NCBI GenBank assembly: GCA_037974665.1
Contig: CM075770.1
Coordinates: 98,000,850 to 98,064,849 of the forward strand
Direction: 5' to 3'
Length of the DNA: 64,000 nucleotides
Origin: Ehretia macrophylla
Lineage: Eukaryota > Streptophyta > Magnoliopsida > Boraginales > Ehretiaceae
Part shown: positions 58,824 through 64,000 of the stretch, piece by piece
Position numbering within the stretch: the stretch's first letter is position 1
How the letters are laid out: every line of letters starts with the position of its first letter
The notes under the pieces: model-generated
What the model was told of the DNA's origin: nothing
The model's database searches: none
What the model saw: the letters and a program-made list of their open reading frames with translations, nothing else
Program-made: the position numbers and the translations under genes

Positions 58824-59390
58824 TATCTGTAACTGAGTTGATCGCATTTGAGTGGAGTTTTCGAGAGCTTTTTCTGGCCATGTCAAAAACTCAAGAATCA
58901 AACGGTGGAATCAGAGAGAGGACTCAAGAGCGGTTAAGTTGTAAGTGAGCTTTTTAGTTGTTTAATATGCTGATCTTTAATACTTTGCTTTTTAGTTTGG
59001 TTTTTTTTTTCCGCTAAGTTGCTTTTTAGTTTGGTTTGTTGGTTAGATGTGGTCGTTAAAGCATTAAAGGTTAAAAAATTGCTTTGGAATTTAGTTTGGA
59101 TATTAAAGCATAAAATATTATTTTGGTCTTTGTAGTTTGGATATAAAATTGCTTTGGAATTTAGTTTGCAAGATAGTGATCATTAGAAAAGTAACAAAAA
59201 ATATATATTAATATACATTCAAAAGAAGAATTTCAACTAAAAACTGTTAATGGAAACATAATATATCAAATTAATCTAACGTTAAATTTGTGATTAAATC
59301 GGTACGGTTCATGATTCGTTACGATTCACGATTCAAAAAAATAATATTTTGATTCACGATACAATTCGCGATGACAACTGTTCATATGCA
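58490..59390. mobile_element. Non-autonomous hAT-like transposon, unit C
   Basis: Element 58498-59382 with CATATGCA duplications at 58490-58497 and 59383-59390, as in unit A. It contains a shorter (GA)n run (58788-58821). 58226-58489 before it has no gene. Confidence 0.75.
58788..58821. repeat. (GA)n microsatellite, unit C
   Basis: A gagaga run, shorter than the unit A copy. Confidence 0.95.
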
Positions 59391-59504
59391 ATGGTTAGTC
59401 CTAAGGGATGAGAGATTTGAAACCAACACTTCTTGGTCGGGGAGTAAGGCTTTTGCCACCAAGTTTTTCCTTTGGGTATATATCCTAGTCTAACATAGTG
59501 TATG

Positions 59505-60790
59505 GAATCAATTCATATGTGGAATTCATTTCATTTATAAATGAATTTCATGAAGAATTCATTTACAAATGAATTATCTTGTTTGGAATTGAAAAACAAT
59601 ATTAAGTCAATTTTGTTATTTATAAATCCAAGTTGTGTTTGGAACACATATGAAATTAATATTAATAGTTATATTTTACTTAAATACCCTTCTTTTATTG
59701 TATTTTAGTTTTTTTGCAGACATTCAACCTGTCATCTAACATCATTTTTGGACCACTCAAATCATGTAATGATGAGATTATTTTGTGCAGATTATTAAAG
59801 TACTTGTGGCCTGCATTACGTTAAGAACTTTCTTCATACTTCATTATTTAAATATTTTATTCTACAAGCCAACATCATTGTCCTATGAACTATGAACCCA
59901 TCCTTTAGTTGTAAACGAGGCGAATAATCTATATAAACAACAGATATACACTAGTAAATAATTAAGAAAATTCAAAAATCATAGAAAAGATATTGGAGAA
60001 GGCAATCAGAAGGCAAATGAAATAGTAAATAATTACTAAGTGAGAGTTTGGCTAATATTTAGTTGGTATGATAATTAAACATCTAATGAGTATTATCATG
60101 AAACAATGTTTTGCGTGACTTTTCTCAAATTTTTATACATTTGGTCAACATTACTAATAACATAAATCTACATGGCAAACCTAGAAAACTACAAAAAGTT
60201 GAAATTGATAGTATAGAGAAACTGAAAAAGATTGTCCCAAAGAAGAATCACATGTCCCTGAAAGAATAATCTATATGGAAAACCTAAGAATTATGTACAT
60301 AGCCCTTTAATTTCATGTTATTCTCTTGAAAATAAGAAGGAACAATAACAACAACAACATAATAGTACTATAATAATAACAAAAAGAATAATACATAATA
60401 GAAAAGATATCGCGAATAAACTTGCAAAAAAAATCAAACGAATATCTGAAAGAGGAATGAATGGAAGAAGTTAACTTTTTTTTTCTTTTTGCCGTCAATT
60501 TGGAAGAAGAGTGAAGAGTGGGAAAGAAGAGTGAAAAATATGTTTTTTTTTTCATTTAACTTGAGGATAGTTTTGTTCTCAAATGATTAGCAACAGAATT
60601 AAAAAAACGTGGATTTGCAAATTCCACCTCTTGGCCTAGGATTTGAGTAAGGCTTGTGCAAATCCAATAATTGCAAATCTTGGAATTGTAATTTTTTAAA
60701 AAGGTACAACCAAACAAAAAAAACTTGGATTTGCAAATGAATTCCACAAACTTTTGTAGAATTCATTTACTCCAAATAGTCTATAAATGA
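59505..60790. mobile_element. Possible inverted-repeat element, unit C
   Basis: Counterpart of 20970-22280 with the same GAATTCATTT end motifs. No ORF of note. Confidence 0.35.
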
Positions 60791-61851
60791 CACCTGTTTT
60801 CTTCATATTACTTGTCTTTCTCTTTCTTACAAATTGTTTCCTATCAATAAAATTCTTGCTTACCTAACAAAAAAAAAATCACATATTTTCTTTTATTAAA
60901 GTAATTTTATTTGCTTCCAGCATTAATACTTTTTTTTTTGTCAGAGCTTCCAGTATTAATACAAGTATTTGTTAATGGAAGGCACCATCAAGAACAAGAA
61001 ATCACATTCATATTTTGTAGTTTAAGGTATTATTTAGTTAAAGTGAAAACTTCCATGCATGCAATGTGCAAAGCGCACTCTTGGTTATAATTTACGCACT
61101 TCACCATATAATTAGCTATGACATACTAAGGTTTTTAACATTTCATTTTATAATTTTGTAAGTGGAATTGTTATTAGATAGATAATATCATTTACGAGTC
61201 CATACGCATGAAATATTACATGTATAATAGTATAGAGTTGATCAACCATGACTAGTCTTGGCTCTTTGTTCTTTCAAGCCATCCTTTCAACCTAACAATT
61301 GGCTAAAAAATGCATGGTTACAATATATGACCCGGTTAAAATTTCTCCCAAGTACATAAAAAACCTTTTGTTTAGATATTGGTGTGAAATCAAAACTTCT
61401 TCTAAAAATACTTGTAATGTTTTTCTTATCCACCACTCTTCTCTTCATATATAAATAACTAGAACTTCTATCTTGTACAAAATAATTGTCAAAAGATAAT
61501 ATAGTGATGATAAATATACAGAGAAAGAAAAATAAATTAAATTCTATAAATTTCTCTTATTCATTTTTGGTTTGAGTTAGCTTTATTTATAGGATTTCAA
61601 ATCTTCTAGATTCATAGGCTCTGACATAATCACATTAGCTGTTTTATCACACTCAGTTTCAAATTATGTTTTGAAATTATGTTCGTTGTATTTTGAGTTT
61701 ATTGTTGTGTAATTCTTATGGCTTATCTTCACTTGTTCACTATAGTAACTATTTGTATAAATTGTTGTAATCGCTCAATTAATGAAATATAGAAAAATAC
61801 TTTAGCTAAGTGGATGGCTTAAAAACTAATTTCATCTGCACTTACGGGGCA
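60791..61851. other. AT-rich tail of unit C
   Basis: No gene. It ends in cttacggggcatgttgaa, one base shorter in the G run than the A/B and B/C joints. Confidence 0.45.
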
Positions 61852-63149
61852 TGTTGAATTATAATAAATAATACAATTAACCCCTTTCTAACAGTTTAAA
61901 TTTTAAATGAGGTGCTCACTTAATATTAGCAATAAAAAGGCCTTAACATAACCACAGTAGCTGATTGCATAGGTGTTGATATAATCATACTAGCCTTTAT
62001 GATTTTCCAAAATGTGGCTTTCACGTTCATTCATTCTTCCGATTTTCACATTGATCTATATTGTGACATTCAGCTTCCTTGGTATTGCAAGTTTTACATT
62101 CATTCGTATTACAAGTTCCACATTCATTCATATCATGATATTCACATTTATCCATATTGTGGCTTTCTCACTTGCTCATATTATAGCTTTTATACTAGTG
62201 AATATTCATTAGTGAGTACTTCATAACACTCCCTATTGAAAATTCACCACAAAAGTATATTTTATCAAAAACTTTGCAAAGAAAAACCTAATAGGTGAAA
62301 ACTTGACTAAGAAAAATGAATAAACTATTCTTACAATGATATATAACATACTTGTTCTATCTCATTAAAATATTACCAAGAAAAACCCAATATGAAAAAA
62401 ACCCTTAGTAAATAAATTTATTAGATTTTCACTTGAGTGTACTTGTTGAATATCAATGAGACAATTCGTTTGAATCTTATAAACATAGCCAAATTTCGAA
62501 GATATATGTTTTGTCTCCTCACATTCAATATAACCAACTTTGATTTGTGTATTATAGACGTCAAAATTTACAATTACAAATTTGCAGACACCAGCAATCT
62601 ATACGATCAAAAGGCAAAGAGAGTGACGTGAGTCTTTGACACTAGTGTTGAGCCAGCCAAAGACACTCTAATACTCAAGTCAGTGCTTTATTGGGAGGTG
62701 TATAAATATGAGAACTGATGAATATAAGGAAGATTAGGGGAACTACCGTAGTAGGATCCGCGAAGTATAGGGTGGGCTATTGATAGAAAGGGGGAAAGAG
62801 TGAGTATTGCTAGAGGTGGTGAATACTCGATACTTTTCCCGTAGGGTAGGCGTGGCCTATTTATAGTTATCGGTAGACCGGGAGCCCATAGACTCTACGA
62901 TTGAATTTTTTGTGGATTCCTATGAATCCATCGTTATTTATCCCTTAAGATTGTGATAAGGTTAGATCGTACCCCTAGTCCGTTGTTGTCATCCACTTAC
63001 GATAGATTAGATAATTGAGTTGTCCTTATAATTGTCTATCCTTAGAGATCTGAAGAGTTTAAGCCCTATTCAAATTCATCATCGATTATCCATATGTAAT
63101 GCTATCGATGCCCGGGCTCACCTAAGGGCCTTAGCCCAGGGTGAGCCTA
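61852..63149 (+). repeat. Unit D, truncated
   Basis: Starts like B and C (tgttgaattataataaata), with the minisatellite at 62011-62202, the copia RNase H remnant at about 62380-62580 and the LTR-like block to 63149 (gtgagcctac). It is then cut by another element. The gene-bearing part, if present, lies right of the window. Confidence 0.85.
62011..62202. repeat. 24-bp minisatellite, unit D (8 copies)
   Basis: Same periodic array as in units B and C. Confidence 0.8.
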
Positions 63150-64000
63150 CTGATACGAACCACGCCAACATGCGACGCGACCCAACACCAAATATGGCAA
63201 ACGACCCCAAGACCTTTCAGGATTGGATGGAAACCGCGACCCGTTGTTTAGCAAAGCAAGAACCTTGGTATAATTGATGAAGACGCCACAAACGGGGGCG
63301 GAAAATCCGTTTGATAAGTCAAGGTTGAACGCCACAAGAATTATCTTGATAAGTTCGGAAAAGTTCTTGAGAACTTAAGGAGAATACTCTCACAAATTTA
63401 ATTTCAGAATTGTCTAACTTTATTATCACAAAAAGTGCCTTATATAGGCAATAACAAATAAGTATCCTGCTTGGAAAAGGACTCCTAAACCCTAGCCCAA
63501 GTAGGAAAAACGTGAATAGTAACTAGGTCAAAGGAAACAAACTTGGAGACCAAGAAAAGACTCCTATTAACTATTCACGTGAATAGTGATGTGAATAGTA
63601 ACTAAAAAGGAAGCAAACTTGCAGCCCAAGAAAAGCTCCTTTCTAGTGTGAACACCTAATCTTGCAACTCAGGAAAGTCTCTCTCTTAGTGTGAACACCT
63701 AAATTTGTCCATAGGAAATTAAACTAAAACTGAAAACTAAAACTAGGATAAAATTACAAAGAAATCAAATCTTGACTAAATCTTCAAATCTTCTTGAAAC
63801 TTCTTGAAGAATCTTGAAAATAGAATCTTGACTTGAATCTTTGCTGGAAAATTCATCCAAAAGGTTCAATGAATGTGGACGCCTAGTTGGCTTTCTTGTG
63901 GATCTACTTGGAGGAGTAACACCAGCCTTTCTTCATCTCTACTAGCCAACACACTTTCCTCTTGTTGTAGAACTTTATCAACCAAATTATTCAGCTCTTC
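63150..64000 (-). mobile_element. Edge of a minus-strand LTR retrotransposon
   Basis: Unit homology stops at 63149. The new sequence starts tgatacgaacc, an LTR-like TG end. A minus-strand TATA (CTATATAAGGC, about 63438-63449) places R-U5 toward 63150 and U3 to the right. The minus strand at 63865-64000 gives an open Glu/Leu-rich text (EELNNLVDKVLQQEE) that may be the end of the element's coding region. The family is not determined and the right end is outside the window. Confidence 0.5.

Larger units (their letters stand above)
51414..61851 (+). repeat. Unit C of the ~10.4-kb direct repeat
   Basis: A complete 10,438-bp unit from tgttgaattataataaa to the next tgttgaattataataaa. It carries the second GDSL-like gene and all landmarks of unit A in the same order. 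Confidence 0.9.

Noticed and set aside
1-64000. tRNA, rRNA or organelle insertions
   Set aside because: No cloverleaf-type tRNA gene, rRNA core sequence or organellar gene was recognised; the tRNA-like matches are retroelement primer sites only.

Overview
The window looks like transposon-dense, AT-rich nuclear DNA from a dicot-type flowering plant. The evidence is nested LTR retrotransposons of plant Ty3 lineages (a Tat-type element with a second, archaeal-type RNase H; an Athila-like element with a tRNA-Asp-type primer site; long-LTR elements with initiator-Met primer sites), Ty1/copia remnants and solo LTRs, a TRIM element, a hAT-like non-autonomous transposon and a plant GDSL-lipase-like gene. 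I saw no rRNA or tRNA gene, no CRISPR array and nothing bacterial. The species cannot be named from the sequence.

Layout. 1-8195: a minus-strand, long-LTR, short-interior Ty3-like element that starts left of the window. Its 5' LTR carries an inverted solo LTR of the same family (3931-6782). 8196-12977: the gag-to-integrase-start part of a minus-strand Tat-type Ty3 fossil with its 5' LTR, cut off by the first element. 12978-63149: a direct array of units of about 10.4 kb, here called A (about 12978-23348), B (23349-51413), C (51414-61851) and D (61852-63149, truncated). 63150-64000: the edge of another minus-strand LTR element.

A complete unit (A or C) contains, in order: a copia-derived block with an 8-copy 24-bp minisatellite and a copia RNase H remnant; an LTR-like block with a minus-strand TATA; a TRIM; an AT-rich spacer; the GDSL-like gene (16568-17437 in A, 55080-55949 in C); an unrecognised minus-strand ORF; a copia remnant; a second copy of the GDSL promoter and first codons fused to an unrelated reading frame, now a pseudogene; a hAT-like element with 8-bp target duplications; and an AT-rich tail. 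Unit B has lost about 6.7 kb that includes all the genes. It has instead received four direct insertions or insertion clusters: a two-LTR element (24200-33818) holding a nested solo LTR, a solo LTR (34424-36972), and a copia solo LTR (37597-49797) split by an Athila-like element (38226-48959), which is itself split by another solo LTR (45114-48380).

The only intact host-type coding sequence is the duplicated GDSL-like gene of 289 codons. It has a clear signal peptide and several family landmarks, but the catalytic blocks I would expect are missing or altered, so it reads as a non-catalytic relative or a decaying gene. The two copies differ at only two bases that I can find, while DNA elsewhere in the unit differs more. 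The most unusual biology here is this repeat unit with its gene, its reused promoter and its chimeric reading frame. No operon-like or multi-gene system is visible.
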